A stretch of 64,000 nt of DNA from Asterella californica. Taxonomy: Eukaryota > Streptophyta > Marchantiopsida > Marchantiales > Aytoniaceae. Below the pieces are notes generated by a model. The model searched no databases and was not told where the DNA came from. It worked only from the letters and a program-made list of their open reading frames with translations. The position numbers were made by a program, and so were the translations under genes. The stretch is from assembly GCA_036924285.1 (NCBI GenBank), contig JAYKYS010000011.1, positions 7,564,001-7,628,000 of the forward strand, given 5' to 3'. Positions 43,715 to 55,300 of this stretch are shown in pieces. How positions within the stretch are numbered: the first letter of the stretch is position 1; every line of letters begins with the position of its first letter.

Positions 43715-44401
43715 TCAAGCGTTAACAATAGCTCTATGTGCAACAGACTCTGATCTGGAATCAGTGACTTCTCCAGATCCTCCACTCAACGTACTACTAT
43801 GAGGTACTACAGTGGACTGACTCCTTGGTTCTACAGTAAGTACAGGGATGGCTACGACAGGTGCAGGTGCAAACCAAGACTGTAGCTCATCAAAAACGAC
43901 ATCTCTACTGATATAGAATTGCTTGGACGAAGGATTGTAGCACCTATATCCTTTCGTATCAGAAGCATAACCAAGGAAGATACATCTATCTGCTTTCGGA
44001 TCTAGTTTCTTACGTCTTTCATCAAGTATGTGCACATAACAGATACATCCGAAAACTTTAAGGAAAGAGTAATCAGGCTTACTGTCTATGAAGACCTCCA
44101 TCGGTGTCTTGTTGTGGACTGCTGCTGTAGGAGTCCGGTTCATCAGATACACCGCACATGAAACAACTTCTGCCCAGTAAGGTCTAGGCATGATCTTCTC
44201 ATTCAACATCGCACGAGCAGCTTCTGTCATATGTTGATTATTGCGCTCCGCAATCCCGTTCTGCTGCAGACTGTAACTGCACGTCTTCTGGCGTCGAATG
44301 CCACGCTCACGCAGATATGCATCAAACTCTCCAGAAAGAAACTCGCCTCCTCCATCAGATCTTAGATAGAGGATAGATGCTCCAGACTGTTTCTCCACCA
44401 A
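43715..44401 (-). pseudogene. Copia pol: integrase
   Basis: This block has RSDGGGEFLSGEF (second catalytic Asp), QQNGIAERNN (catalytic Glu), RAMLNEKIMPRPYWAEVV, YLMNRTPT, TPMEVF, FGCICYVHI and the KLDPKADRCIFLGYA motif typical of copia integrases. The first catalytic Asp lies upstream at about 44.4-44.7 kb in sequence that is now out of frame. The C-terminal Ser/Pro-rich linker ends in a stop at 43715. Confidence 0.9.
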
Positions 44402-44712
44402 CTAACGGAAAGTCTGAAATGCTGACAGTACTTCGACAGAGGACATGTTTCTCAACAAATAGATCCAAGTATACACGAATGGTCATCAATGAACGACACG
44501 AAGTACTGGAAACTGGTCATATTTGGCTGAGAAGCAGTCCATACATCAGTGGGAACAAGCTCCAGAAGCTTGTTCGCTCTACTACCTGATCCCTTAAATG
44601 ACTGTCTAGCTTGCTTGCCGAATTGACATGCTGCACAGACTCCAGTGGGCTCACTGGATTCGAATTTGGGCAGACTTGTAACCAGGTCAGAACTCGGAAG
44701 ACTTTTCAGCCT

Positions 44713-45153
44713 CTAAAAGTTCATGTGCTCATTTCGCTTGTGCCAGATGTCAATGTCAGACACTACTGGACCACTCTGTCCATACATGGCAGCCTGTAAC
44801 TTAGGCGCAGATGCATCTAGTTTAAACAGTCTACCACTCTTGATACCTCGAGCTATGACAGTGCTATTCGAATCTTCAATAAAGCATCCATCTTTATTGA
44901 AGCGCACTTGCAGACCCTGCTCTATCAACTGTCCTACAGATAGCAGGTTTCTAGTCAACGTGGGTACATGTAAGACATTCCGTATACCAGTAAACGTTGA
45001 AGCAGGAATGTCAAGTGGAATGTTATCCTTGTGCTGGATCTTGTGCTTGGTGTCATCTCTTGTCACCATAAACTGTGGAGTCTCCACAGACTCGAGTGAA
45101 CTAAACCACTCCCGATGAGGAGTCATGTGACAGGTGACGCCGGAGTCGATCAT
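44713..45153 (-). pseudogene. Copia pol: aspartic protease and pre-integrase segment
   Basis: It begins MIDSGVTCHMTPHREWF; DSG is the protease active site (usually LDSGAT/C-HMT). RNVLHVPTLTRNLLSVGQL and WHKRNEHMNF (usual form WHKR-GH-N) follow, which mark the protease end and the gag_pre-integrase domain. The reading closes in a stop before the integrase His/Cys region. Confidence 0.85.
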
Positions 45154-45539
45154 CTAGTCAGTCAGTGGCTCGAAAGCCGCATAACTCTGATGCGTAGTAA
45201 TCAGCAACTACTCCTAATAGACTTGCTTAGTGACTGCATAACCTTGCTGGTTGCTATTACCTTGTTGGGGGTTGTTGTCGTGTTGTTGTCTTCGATCGTT
45301 ATGCTTCTTGTAGAACTGATTCGCATTGTGGCCTTGCTTCTTGCAGTAGTTGCGCATGCAGGAACCATGCGCTCTTCTCTGGTTGTTGTTGGAATCAGAC
45401 TATTGCAGGTTCTGCTGCTGCTGACTCTGCTGCGATTGCTGTTGCTGTCCGCGACTCCGTCCACGTCCAGCACCTTTGTCACGACCCCTACCTCGAGATC
45501 CTCCACAACCTGCAAAATAGACAGATTCTTGCTGACCCG

Positions 45540-46122
45540 TCAAAGTAGAACTCCCAGTAGGCGCACCTCCTCTCTTAACATCATAGGAACAAGCTCATCA
45601 AACCACAGAAGGGGTTCTCTGGTCAAAATCGATGTTATGAACTGTTTGTACTCTGCAGGCAGTCCCTGCAATGTGGCTCCGATCAAGACAGTGGGATCAA
45701 TCTCGACTTTGACAGAAGATAGTTGATCCGCGAGCTGCTTGACATGGTTCACATAGTCGTTGATGCACATCGACCCCTTCTTCACAATGTTGAACTGCTG
45801 CAGCAATTGTAGCTTCCGCGTCTCCGTTCCGGATTGAAACAGACGGGCGAGTGCATCCCAAGCTTTCTTGGGCGTATTGCAATATTGAATTTGACCGATC
45901 ATCGATGCTGAGATTGTCAGCGCGATGTAGTGAATAGCTTGATATGAGCGCTTCTTCCACTCCTTGAATTTCGGATCAAAAATTGGCACTTCAGGCGCTT
46001 TCTCCTCCTAAGTGATAAGATCACATAGATCTTGTCCATGAAAGTCTTCATCCGAAACTTCACACTTGGTAGTTGTTCTTGTCGAGCTTCTCTCCAGTGA
46101 TCAAAGACACGGACTCCGCCAT
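45540..46122 (-). pseudogene. Copia gag (UBN2-type) with early frameshifts
   Basis: The likely start is the ATG at 46120-46122 (MAESVSLITGEKLDKNNYQV). A one-base loss near 46055-46062 makes a TGA where the conserved Trp before FRMKTFM should be, and a second shift lies near 46005. The main open block (45989-45540) has PIFDPKFKEWKKR, ALARLFQSGTETRKLQLLQQF, MCINDYVNHVKQLADQL and LQGLPAEYKQFI, which are gag features. Downstream at about 45365-45300 a zinc-knuckle remnant (YCKKQGHNANQFYKK) has lost its last Cys. Confidence 0.85.
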
Positions 46123-46742
46123 AGTTGCAATGTCGAAATTGTGCTGTTCTGTACGCGGAAAACCTCACAGATCTTTCACGAAACTCGTCTCTCCACACCG
46201 CGCGATCGAGAGTTGTCACAAGTCACAAGAAGTCGACCCCACGAACTCCTCCTGCAGCGAGAATGAGGAAAAAAATTGTCCGCGAACTGTAGGTGTACAA
46301 AACACGACGGAAACATCGAAAGAACACACCAAGAAAGGTCGAAACTAGACCAAACGAGGTCAGAAATGGGTGTGCGACCCCTCAAAATATTCGGAACAGG
46401 ATTTGTTTTAGAGTCAAGTCTTAAAACTTTCGTTTTGATCGAAAAAAATCCAATTGAAAAACTACCGCTGGAAACCTCCAAATCGACTAAAACTTGACCC
46501 AGTACACAATTCGCACCTTCTGAACAAGACAGCCTTAAGTGGACTGATCGACAGATTTCAGCGAGAAAAAAGCGTCTAGGTCTCCGAAATCGCGTTCAAA
46601 GTTTCTGGTGGCGAAAGAAACGGTTTCGTCTCATCCGAATGCATCAGCAGGATAGTGCTCTACATCAGACACAACTCCGGCTGCTCTCTCCTGTACTCCA
46701 ATCTCCATCTTGCTCATCAGCAAGGGACACACGCTCTCACCA

Positions 46743-46754
46743 GCTCTGATACCA
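46743..46754 (-). other. Primer-binding site of the copia element
   Basis: TGGTATCAGAGC on the minus strand immediately follows the 5' LTR. It matches the 3' end complement of plant initiator tRNA-Met and is the usual copia primer site. Confidence 0.95.
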
Positions 46755-46968
46755 TGTAGAAAGATCTATACTTCGAGGACACTCCAAGAAGAGAGAGAGC
46801 GAATAGACAAGGAAGTAAAATAGGAATGAGAGGAATAGTGAAAGTGAAGGTGAGTACAAAGGAAACCCTAATGATGGATTAGCCCTCTAACTAACTGTAA
46901 CAACCCTAACCACTCCGGCTAATGTTAGTCGTCGATCTACTAGAGCTTGGGACTATATCAACAGGGTT
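46755..46968 (-). repeat. 5' LTR of the copia element, TATA-less (with target duplication at its right)
   Basis: The LTR proper is 46755-46963, 209 bp, ending TGT/ACA as the other. Compared with the 3' LTR it lacks the segment with the CTATATATAC box and the GAGAGAGGC repeat, replaced by GGAATAGTGAAAGT-like sequence at about 46830-46845. As this is the LTR that would drive transcription, the copy is probably promoter-dead. The GGGTT duplication is 46964-46968. Confidence 0.9.
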
Positions 46969-47889
46969 GTTCTTTGTGATCGAGCGACCAAACTCTTTGT
47001 CTGGGTGTGTATGCAATCCGGTCTTCGACCCTTCTTTCCTAAAGATAGAAGGTCTTCATCTATGCATAGAAGAACATTGTACGTGGATTGGATTGTTGTG
47101 TTGGAGAGAGAAATTGAGTTGTAGTTTTTTGCTTCTTGTGCTCAAATTTCTTGTGTGATTTTGCAAAGAGAACTCCAAATGATTTGTTTGGAGTCTCGTT
47201 GCGATCTAGATGGTTAGATCTACTTGTAGGAGAAGACATACCTAGATAAGGCTATCCATTTTGCGATTGTACGTGGTTTTAAGCAGTAAGGAGGAAGTTT
47301 TGGAAGTTGAATCATTTACGATAAAAAGTCAGAGATATCTCGACTATCATGAGTTGGATCTGAAAGTTCTTGGAGCAAACAAAGTCAAGAAAGAAGACTA
47401 TATCGATATCTGAAGACCGTTTGACGAAAAGAGGAAGTTCCTAGATAGGCCTTCTTTGGTTCCTTCGCTAAGATTTTTGTCTTTTTTAGCTCGTTAGAGT
47501 TCTAATTCGTTATGTGTGACTTCTGATAGCTAGTCTTGCTAGAGATTTGTCATGGATGTGTTTTGGATTAGGGTTCGGATTCTACGAAACTGTTGCAAAA
47601 CTTCTTGTTAGCAAAAAGATGTTTCTCTTGCTTTGAATTCCACTTCTATAGTTTTGGTCCTAGACTTGGATTCAGGGACTTGTTTTAGGAGGTTGGGTGC
47701 ATATTACAGATCATTCATATCTGTTTCACAATTTAGTGTTCATAGAAGATAAAGAAATGAGAGTGTACATAAAGTAAAGTTGGTATATCAGAATGATTCG
47801 TTCTCATGATCGTGTGCATTGGACCATTGGATAACCCTTGTTGAGGCGATCAAAATTTATCTTTTTATCGTCACAAACGGAGGTAAGAT
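46969..47889. other. Host sequence right of the copia insertion
   Basis: No coding domain is found. It continues the sequence left of 41662. A 78-codon ORF at 46922-47158 begins inside the LTR and is not a gene. Confidence 0.4.
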
Positions 47890-48200
47890 GACAAAGTTAC
47901 AAGCATTTATTGACTTCTAGCGTTTCGTACGTCGCGGTCTCCGATAGACTGACGTGGCATTTGACATGCTGACAGGCTAGGATGCTGATATGGCGTGTGC
48001 TGATTGGATGGAGATGCCGATGTAGTATTAAGACTAAGGTGACATATTGAGGTGACGTGTCATCATGAATGTGCATCACTTGAAGGCTCGACACACTTGA
48101 CACTTGGCACTAGCACACTGTGACACTTGGACTTTTATCCCCTTGCTTGTAAAAACTATAAATGCCGGAGGTTCTAGAGTTCAATCAGGAGAATTTTGGG
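47890..48200 (+). repeat. Probable gypsy-type LTR relic
   Basis: Several variants of a GCTGAYRTGGC word occur in 150 bp (CTGACGTGGCATTTGAC, ATGCTGATATGGCG, GGTGACGTGTC), followed by CTATAAATGCCGG as a TATA-like box at about 48158. This combination is common in LTRs of plant Ty3/gypsy elements. No LTR partner, primer site or coding region was identified, so it may be a solo or truncated LTR. Confidence 0.4.
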
Positions 48201-48359
48201 ATAAAGGCACTGGGAGGCTATCCAAATTTTTTGGCATAATTTTCGAGATTTATTAAGATTTTGGGATGGCATTTTGGATTGAAGAGTGAGAAACCAGCAA
48301 GATCTCGCACATCTTTGCGATCTCAATGGGGGAAAGTACTTTGGAATTAAGATGCACAA

Positions 48360-49425
48360 TATGCGCGAGGGCTCATGCAGATTCTTTCACTAAGGGGTCT
48401 GAAAGATTGAAGCAGTTGTAACTCGGGCTACAAGGTCAATTTGAGCCGAACTTGGTATCATTAGATAAGATTTTTCAAGGATTTTCCGATGACACCAAAA
48501 ACATCAGATTCTAAAGTCTTAGGTGGAAGTTACAGAGATTCGAAGTTCACTATAACACTTTTGGACTATACATCAAATCTGCACGAGGGCTCGTGTAGAT
48601 TTCTATGGAGGACCGTACTTTGGGGTTAGGAGGCACAATCTGCACGAGGGCTCTTGTAGATTTCTTCACTAAAAGGATATGAAATGTTCAAGCAGAAGTA
48701 ACTCGTGCTACAAAGGTCAGTTTGAGCATAACTTATATCATTGGATAGGATTTTCAGAGGACTTTCTAGTGCGACTAAAATCATTGGATTTTTAGCTATG
48801 AGATAGAAGTTGCATGCGTTTGAAGTTTGTTTGAACTTTTATCGATATGTTGAAACTATGCGACTGCTCGTGCAATCTGATAGTTGGGAGGGGATTGTGA
48901 ATGTTGGAAGTGCATATTTGTGTGAGAGCTCGTGCAGATTCGTAAAAGAAAATAGGTATGATAGTTTTGACCGGCCGTAACTCGAGTTGTAGAGGTCAAT
49001 TATGACTGAAAGTGGTATTGTTGGAAAGAGGACGACGACTCCTTTCCAAGGCCATCAAGAACAATATATTTGGATGTACTTAGGGAGTAAATTGTATGGA
49101 TTTGAAACCAAAAAGACATTTCAAGTCTAAGGAGCAAATCTGCACGAGGACTCATGTAGATTTTGACTAAGGAGGGAGTTTGATTTGAAAACTTGAAACA
49201 TACATAACTTCTTACTGGAGTGTCTATTTTGGGCACAAAAGGTACCATTGGACCTAGTTTGCACAAGGAGTCTTCTTGGCTGGTTAGATTTAGATTTTTT
49301 AAATAAGTTTGAAGAGTTTGGAGATTGAAGACTGAAGCGGCATAACTTCTTCCGAAATAGTTCATTAGAGATATATTGGGTACCACTGGATTTGGTTTTT
49401 TGAGAGCTACACGGATGTTGCATTA
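48360..49425 (+). repeat. Decayed tandem array
   Basis: Units begin around 48417, 48687, 48969, 49204 and 49340 with a GTAACTCG(GGCTAC)AAGGTCA or CATAACTTCTT word, and the AATCTGCACGAGGGCTCGTG motif recurs at about 48359, 48588, 48640, 48850-48930 and 49135. Spacing is roughly 270, 280, 235 and 135 bp. Similar arrays lie in the non-coding 3' part of some plant gypsy elements, which fits the LTR-like sequence just to the left. Confidence 0.6.
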
Positions 49426-49675
49426 GACCAAGGTTTTAAGAATTTGTGTTAAGACCACAAACCATTTAGTTTGTTTTTAAATTCTATGAATAACTGGTAG
49501 TAGTAAAATATGATTTTGAATTGAAAGTTTATGCTCGTATGTTGGAGTCTGTGTTTTTCGACTTTACGTACTTTTCATAGCCAGATATCATACGTATTCT
49601 CAAATACGCTTTTCGTGCTCTCTGATATGACACCGGATCACTTGCAGTCATGCCCCGAGGTTTAAAGCTATTCAC
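49426..49675. other. Spacer
   Basis: AT-rich sequence with nothing recognised. Confidence 0.35.
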
Positions 49676-49679
49676 TAGC

Positions 49680-49875
49680 TTTATAAGTTATGATTCATCT
49701 GAAAGCAAACTACATAGTATTGACAAAGAAATGTTAGAATGAAGATTTCTGGATTTCTTCGAGCAAAACAAAGTCTTTTCTTCAGACTCAATGAAAACTA
49801 CGAGGAAAAGAAACATTCTTTTTCATGTTTTTATGCTTATACTCATACTTGGGTTTAACAAGAATAACATACAAA
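49680..49875 (+). repeat. Terminal-type repeat, family II copy (best preserved)
   Basis: Ordered words: ATAAGTTATGATTCATCT, GAAATGTTA, GAAGATTTCTGGATTTCTT, AGACTCAATGAAAAC, TTTTCATGTTTTTATGCT and ACTCATACTTGGGTTT. The same series is at 60340-60520 and, in part, at 38870-38975 and 58020-58145. There is no ORF. It lies about 230 bp left of stem-loop copy I. Confidence 0.6.
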
Positions 49876-50094
49876 GAGTTAATTATCCATGTGTTACATT
49901 TTGCTGGTAGAAGGCGACAAGACATACTCCCCTTGTTGGTTTCTGTCTTGTTCTGAATTTTGCAAAATCAATGGTTAGTTATGAAAATAGTTACCAAGGC
50001 AATGGCTACTGTTAAACGTTAACGAAAAACTGAAAAGCCATCTTATTAGGACGGATAGCAGTAGGCTCTGTAAGCAAATATATATTAGACTGTG

Positions 50095-50175
50095 TGAAGA
50101 ACCCCTAAGTAAATCCTAGAGTCTAGAGTCTGGTCGTTTTGCCGGGTAATTACACAATCCAATATATTGTATGTC
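50095..50175 (+). repeat. Fragment I of the multi-stem-loop family
   Basis: AACCCCTAAG with GAAG before it and TAAATCC after it (50096-50116) matches the signature word of the family with one change. A short palindrome follows (CTAGAGTCTAGAG). The downstream stem-loops are missing or unrecognisable. Confidence 0.4.
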
Positions 50176-51236
50176 TTTGTTGGGATTTTTGTAGAATTTT
50201 GTACAATGAGAAGGTCAGTTAGGGTCTCTTCCGACTAGGTCCTTAATGTGCTTATCAGACATTGTCAGATTGGTTCGGTAATAAGAATTGTCTTCCGACT
50301 ATAATTTTGCAATTGTGACAATAGTATATTCGTCGCATATAGCATCTCCAAAGTTTTTGGCTGCGGTACCTCAGAGCTAGCATTTCCGTGTATTTCGCTT
50401 ACACAAACTCTCTCAGGCGGACGCGTGGATTCAAGTGAAATTGACAAGAATCAACTGTCATGGCACGTAAGATTACTCTTTTCTTTGAAAATCACGAAAG
50501 TAAAAAATATGTGATGGGAAGATAATAACTATAACGACTGCAGTAGTTACCAGAAGCTGCAGGACTGACAGCTGTACCCTTCAGGTTCGACGGGACTCAT
50601 TAGACGCGTTAAAAGATGTAGTCGAAAGAGACCCTTAGAAGTGTGAGTAACGTTATGTACCAGTAATCCTGAGAGGGACTCCATTACCGATTCACACAGC
50701 AGGAAGGAACGGTGAATCGATTAAGCGTGCACATCCTAGCATATCATCCGTTGATCTAAACTGAAAGCAACATTAAGTTGTTGTTTTTGGCACGTGCGGT
50801 GTGTATGGCTAAACGCAAAACATTCTTCAGGATAGTATATATTTAGAGTTCATTTGCTTTTAGGTGATTTGGTCCGCGCATGGCACAACTGTTGCTATAC
50901 AGTACTGTGTTTCCTCGGTCGTACGCCGTCCTGAGCGGTGTTGCTGAGGCGACAGCGTGGAACGACTTCGTGGTCGAAACTTCAGAATCTGGTCAAAAGA
51001 GAAACTAATCGTTGGATAAGAGTTATATATGAAGGATATTCGCTGGAAACTCTGGTTATGGTTTATCCAGTCCAGTGACCAGGAGATACTCGAACCTGCA
51101 CAGGTTCGCGTCAGCCATTCTACTCAGGCGTCACAAGAATCTGAAGGACACTACAATAAACCGCTAGATGTTTCACTTCAACACCCGGGGTTGTAGTTGA
51201 AAGGTCCAGTCAGACGGAATGGAAGATGTGAAGCTA
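50176..51236. other. Intergenic sequence with scattered repeats
   Basis: At about 50745-50790 ATCATCCGTTGATCTAAACTG followed by a small hairpin is the inverse of 19140-19180. No gene is recognised. Confidence 0.4.
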
Positions 51237-51611
51237 CACTCACATGGCCTTTTATCGGCGGAATTTTTGCGGAATGCGGACACCTACGGACAGTTCCGTA
51301 ACCGAAAGTGTCCGGAGAACTGATCACCCGTCTCCGTAGAAACGATTTTATGTCCGTGGAGAAAACCGGAGAAATTCTGCGGAATGAGACAACGTGGCAG
51401 AAACGCCGGTTCATCTCCCTGTATACAGAGTCGCCAACGCGCAATTGTATGTTGGCGAGTCATCTTTTGAATTTATGTACCTGTTACACTCGGTTCATAA
51501 TCAAATATTAACCGACACAATTCAGTAACTCTAAAAACACAACATTCTGCGGACATCCATCGTTTTTCTCCGTAGCTCTCCGGATTCCGGAGAACGTACA
51601 CCATGTGAGTG
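51237..51611. mobile_element. Candidate MITE upstream of ALIX, about 375 bp
   Basis: Inverted termini CACTCACATGG (51237-51247) and CCATGTGAGTG (51601-51611) are perfect over 11 bp and extend imperfectly outward. Inside each end are clustered GCGGAA, CTCCGTAG, CTACGGA and TCCGGAGAA words in both orientations, reminiscent of subterminal transposase sites. Flanks CTA and CAG do not give a clean target duplication. The CACT start hints at a CACTA-like group, but that is a guess. Confidence 0.5.
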
Positions 51612-52355
51612 CAGCCTCAGAAAGAGGCTGTGAAACAGAAGAAAACTTTATAGAATATAGTGACAGACAGGGGGAATTGATATGAAGGGAACTCCGCAAT
51701 TGTTTGTCTTTTGTGATGGCAGAGAAGCGCTTGAAGAAGCACTGAACGCTTGTGGGCCGAGCGAGCGCTGAAGGTCGGTGGAGGGTTGAAGGAAGGACCG
51801 ACCGATGTACAGACCCCAAATTGGAGCAGATAACTGAGATCGTCGGGGGACGTTTCGTTGCAGATCGACAAGGCGAGGGAGGAGTGATCGTAGATTTTTG
51901 TTTGTGTGTTTAGAGCGAAGTGAAGGAAGGAAAATAAAGACAGGAAAGCCCTAAATATTGGAGAGAGAAAACAGAACCAGGGTTCTGGGCTGAGCGATCC
52001 ACAGGAAGTGGAGTTCGCAGGATTCATTCTGGGTGTTTCGCATGGATGGAGGTATGGATAAGTCAAGGGATTCGGCGACCTGAATTCGTCGGTGAAATTC
52101 GTGTTGTCGTCATGGGTGTAGAAAGAGCGTGTGCAGAATTTTCTCCGTCTGCCGTCTGCACTTCGTCTGCCCCTTTACAGTGAAGCAGGTGTCTTTATCT
52201 GTCTCGTGTTCAGAGATTGCTTTTACCGGACAGCGGTTGTTTGAACTAGTCAGATACAGAAGCAAGGATTATTTATCTGCAGTTTTCGAAATCGGAACTC
52301 TGTTGATCGACTGTGGGTGGAAACTCTGCATCTTGAGTGGAGTTGAGATTACAAG
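51612..52355 (+). promoter_or_regulatory. Promoter and 5' UTR region of ALIX
   Basis: This lies between the candidate MITE and the ALIX start codon. A small hairpin (AGCCTC, AGAAA, GAGGCT) is at 51614-51630. Sequence is less AT-rich than the spacer and ends ACAAGATGGCC, a favourable plant start context. The transcription start was not identified. Confidence 0.45.
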
Positions 52356-55300
52356 ATGGCCGCGTCAACAGTGACAATAAATGTGATGCTTGCCATCCAT
52401 GCGAAGAAAACTCTCTCAGTGGACATGTACAAGCCTCTGCGGCAGTACATTGTCCATCATTACTCTGAAAGGGATGCACATGATATGGAAGATGACCTGC
52501 AAACAGTCCAGCAGATGCGCAGTGATATAGAGAAGGCAACTGATTCCTTAGAGGCACGGCGGGATCTCCTGCAGAGGTATTTTCGCGCTCTTTCAGTAAT
52601 GGAATCACGTTTCCCGATTTCGAGTGAGAAAGAGCATGTAAACGTCTCGTTCGCCTGGTATGATGCATTCAAGCACGGGAGGAAAGCGAGCCAGCAAAAC
52701 ATCCATTTTGAGAAGGCAGCGATAGCCTTTAACTTGGGTGCAGTTCAAAGTCAGTTAGCGCTATCGGCCGATAGATCTACTGCCACTGGCTTGAAGCAAG
52801 CTTGCAATTGTTTTCAAGCGGCCGCAGGAGCCTTCGCGTTCCTCAGAGACAATATTTCAATGAAAGCCAGTGGATCTGCTTCTACTGTGGATATTACCGT
52901 GGAATGCGCCGGCATGCTGGAAAGGCTAATGCTCGCCCAGGCTCAAGAGTGCTTTTTGGAGAAAGTCTTGTCCGACAACAAGCCTGCGGCTCTCTGCTCT
53001 AAAGTTGCTAAGCAAGTGGGTCTGTATTACGAGGAAGCCTTTGCAGCTTTGGTGCTTCCACCTCTGAGCCAACACTTCGATCGTACGTGGGTCGCCCATG
53101 TACAGCTGAAGGCAGCCCAGTTCCAGGCAGAAGCATGTTATCGTATTGCTCTTGAGTTACACGAGAAGGAGACTATAGACGAAGAGATTGCCAGGCTTAA
53201 AGCTGCTAGTCATATGCTTGCAGAAGCTAAGAAATCTGGCAGGGGTGTGGTTGGACCACTGCTAGATGCGGTCACGAAGCTCGAGGGAAACGTGAACCGA
53301 AATCTCGAACGGGCCAACAAGGAAAACGACCGGGTCTATCTCATGAGAGTTCCTCCTGCCGATGCTCTACCGCCGTTGCCGACCGCAGTGCTTGTAAGGT
53401 CAACTTCTCAGGCAGATGTATTGGATGCAAGTAAGGAGAAAATGTTCGCGGTTCTGGTTCCAGACAGTAGTGCGAAGGCACTCTCCAAGTACACGGAGAT
53501 GTTGGATGACATAATTAGGACTCAAGCAGAAAAGCTCCAGCAAGAGAGTGAGATAACAAGAGTGAAGCTGAAGGAGATGGACCTACCGGACTCACTTCAG
53601 GCCCTGGAAGGAAGTTCACCTCTCCCAGAGCAACTGAGAGAAGATGTGGAGGCAGTTCAAATAGATGGAGGGCCAGAAGGGCTTGAAGGTGAAATGAGGC
53701 AGCTTAGAGATTTGAGGCGGGTCAACGAGGAGCTACTTGTTCAAACAGAAGAGCTACTGGAGAAGGAGGCTAGAGAGGATGCCCAGATAAGGACGCAGTT
53801 TGGGACAAGATGGACAAGACCTCAATCGAGTACTCTAACTAAAAATCTTCATGATCGAGCTAATGGTTTTGCAGCAAATTTGAAGCAGGCATCAGAGAGC
53901 GACGCTCGTATCGAGCGAGCTATTCGCGAAAATATGCTTCTCATATCAATTCTAGACGCCAGGCCGGTGAGTCAGTTCCCGTGTTTATTTCTGAAGTCAT
54001 ATTTACATCTCGGCTGATATAGAGGGATTCAGTTAACGCAACCCCACCGTAGAAGTTCGAGAACAACATTGTATGTAAATGTGTTGTGAACCTTCAGCAA
54101 GAGTGGCAGTGAAACATTAAACGCTCATCAAAGGTCGTTAAGTGGTTGTCATTGGTTTGTTTTCGCAGATAGAATCTGCCTTGCCAAGTCTGGCAAGACC
54201 CATAATGTCATTAAACGGTGACGAGGATTCAATCGTGGGAGCCCTTCGTCTAAAACTCGTGAGTTCCCTTTCGGCCTATTGCTAGGTGACGTATTGAGTC
54301 CGATCTGTTCGGAACAATCTTTTCTTGTGTGTCGAATGTGTTGTGACCATTTCCTTTGAACCTGCTGTGTGTGAAATGGATCAAATACCTGTTACCAGTT
54401 CTGTAAGAAAGCAGAGTAGATGATGTAGATGCTTGTTCACCTCGGCAGCATCAGAGGGGTGGTCTGCCTGAAAGGCTAATCAAGCGGTGTGTTTATGTAC
54501 TCAGGGAGAGCTAGAGGCGCTCGGTCAACAGCGTGCTGGCCTTGAGGATATGCTGAAGGACATGAAACGCAAGGTGATTAGGCTTGGTCAATTTTCTTGT
54601 AATTTCTCCGTCAAGCGGAAACTTTGGAGCTTCCTTTTACGTTGTATTCACTACTTCAAGTCACCCACTCTAAAATCCTTAATCACGTGTACAATATACA
54701 GGATAACATTCTACCCAAGTTAATGACTACCTCGGGATCATATGAGGATCTTTTCAAGAAAGAGTTGGCCAAGTTTGACCCGGTGTGCGCTGAAGTCGCA
54801 AAAAACGTGGAAACACAAGAGAGGTTGATGCAGCAAATTAAGGTAGACAGCTGTTTGTTTCTCCTGCAAACTGCGATCCTCCAGTCAAACAGGATTATGG
54901 CTTTTAGCTTCACGAATTTGTCCTAGTAATGACACTGCCCTATTGACTTGGAGTTTAATCAGTACCGCGGTTATTCTGTTTGCCTGTGTTGTGTGAAGAA
55001 TGCTCCTGTAAGTGTGCCTGACTGTGTAGGAACTTCTGGAGATTACAAGTTGTCAGTATGACGTGGTAATCTAACGTGGGTATCTTTTTGGTTTTTCTTG
55101 TTGAATAGGCACAAAATGATATCTTTGCTGCTACTTTCAACCTCGAAGATTACAAAGGTAACCACTTAGTGAGTAGCATGTCGAAGGTGCTTGAGTGTGC
55201 GGATTGTGAACATTGATCTATTCTAGATAGCCAAAGCGGCGCGTATGTGTTGGCTTATATATTTTTGCGAAAGCTTTTCAATACCTTAAACCTGTTATTT

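Larger units (their letters stand above)
41667..46963 (-). mobile_element. Ty1/copia LTR retrotransposon, complete in structure, inactive
   Basis: The element is 5,297 bp. LTRs lie at 41667-41897 (3' LTR) and 46755-46963 (5' LTR), both TGT...ACA on the plus strand. A perfect 5-bp target duplication GGGTT flanks it (41662-41666 and 46964-46968). On the minus strand the primer-binding site TGGTATCAGAGC follows the 5' LTR (46743-46754), complementary to initiator tRNA-Met, and a polypurine tract GAAGGGGAG precedes the 3' LTR (41898-41906). Order is gag, protease, integrase, RT, RNase H, the copia order. The reading is broken by frameshifts, stops and fold-back damage, and the two LTRs differ by roughly 15 substitutions plus a 22-bp net length change, so the insertion is old. 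Confidence 0.95.
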
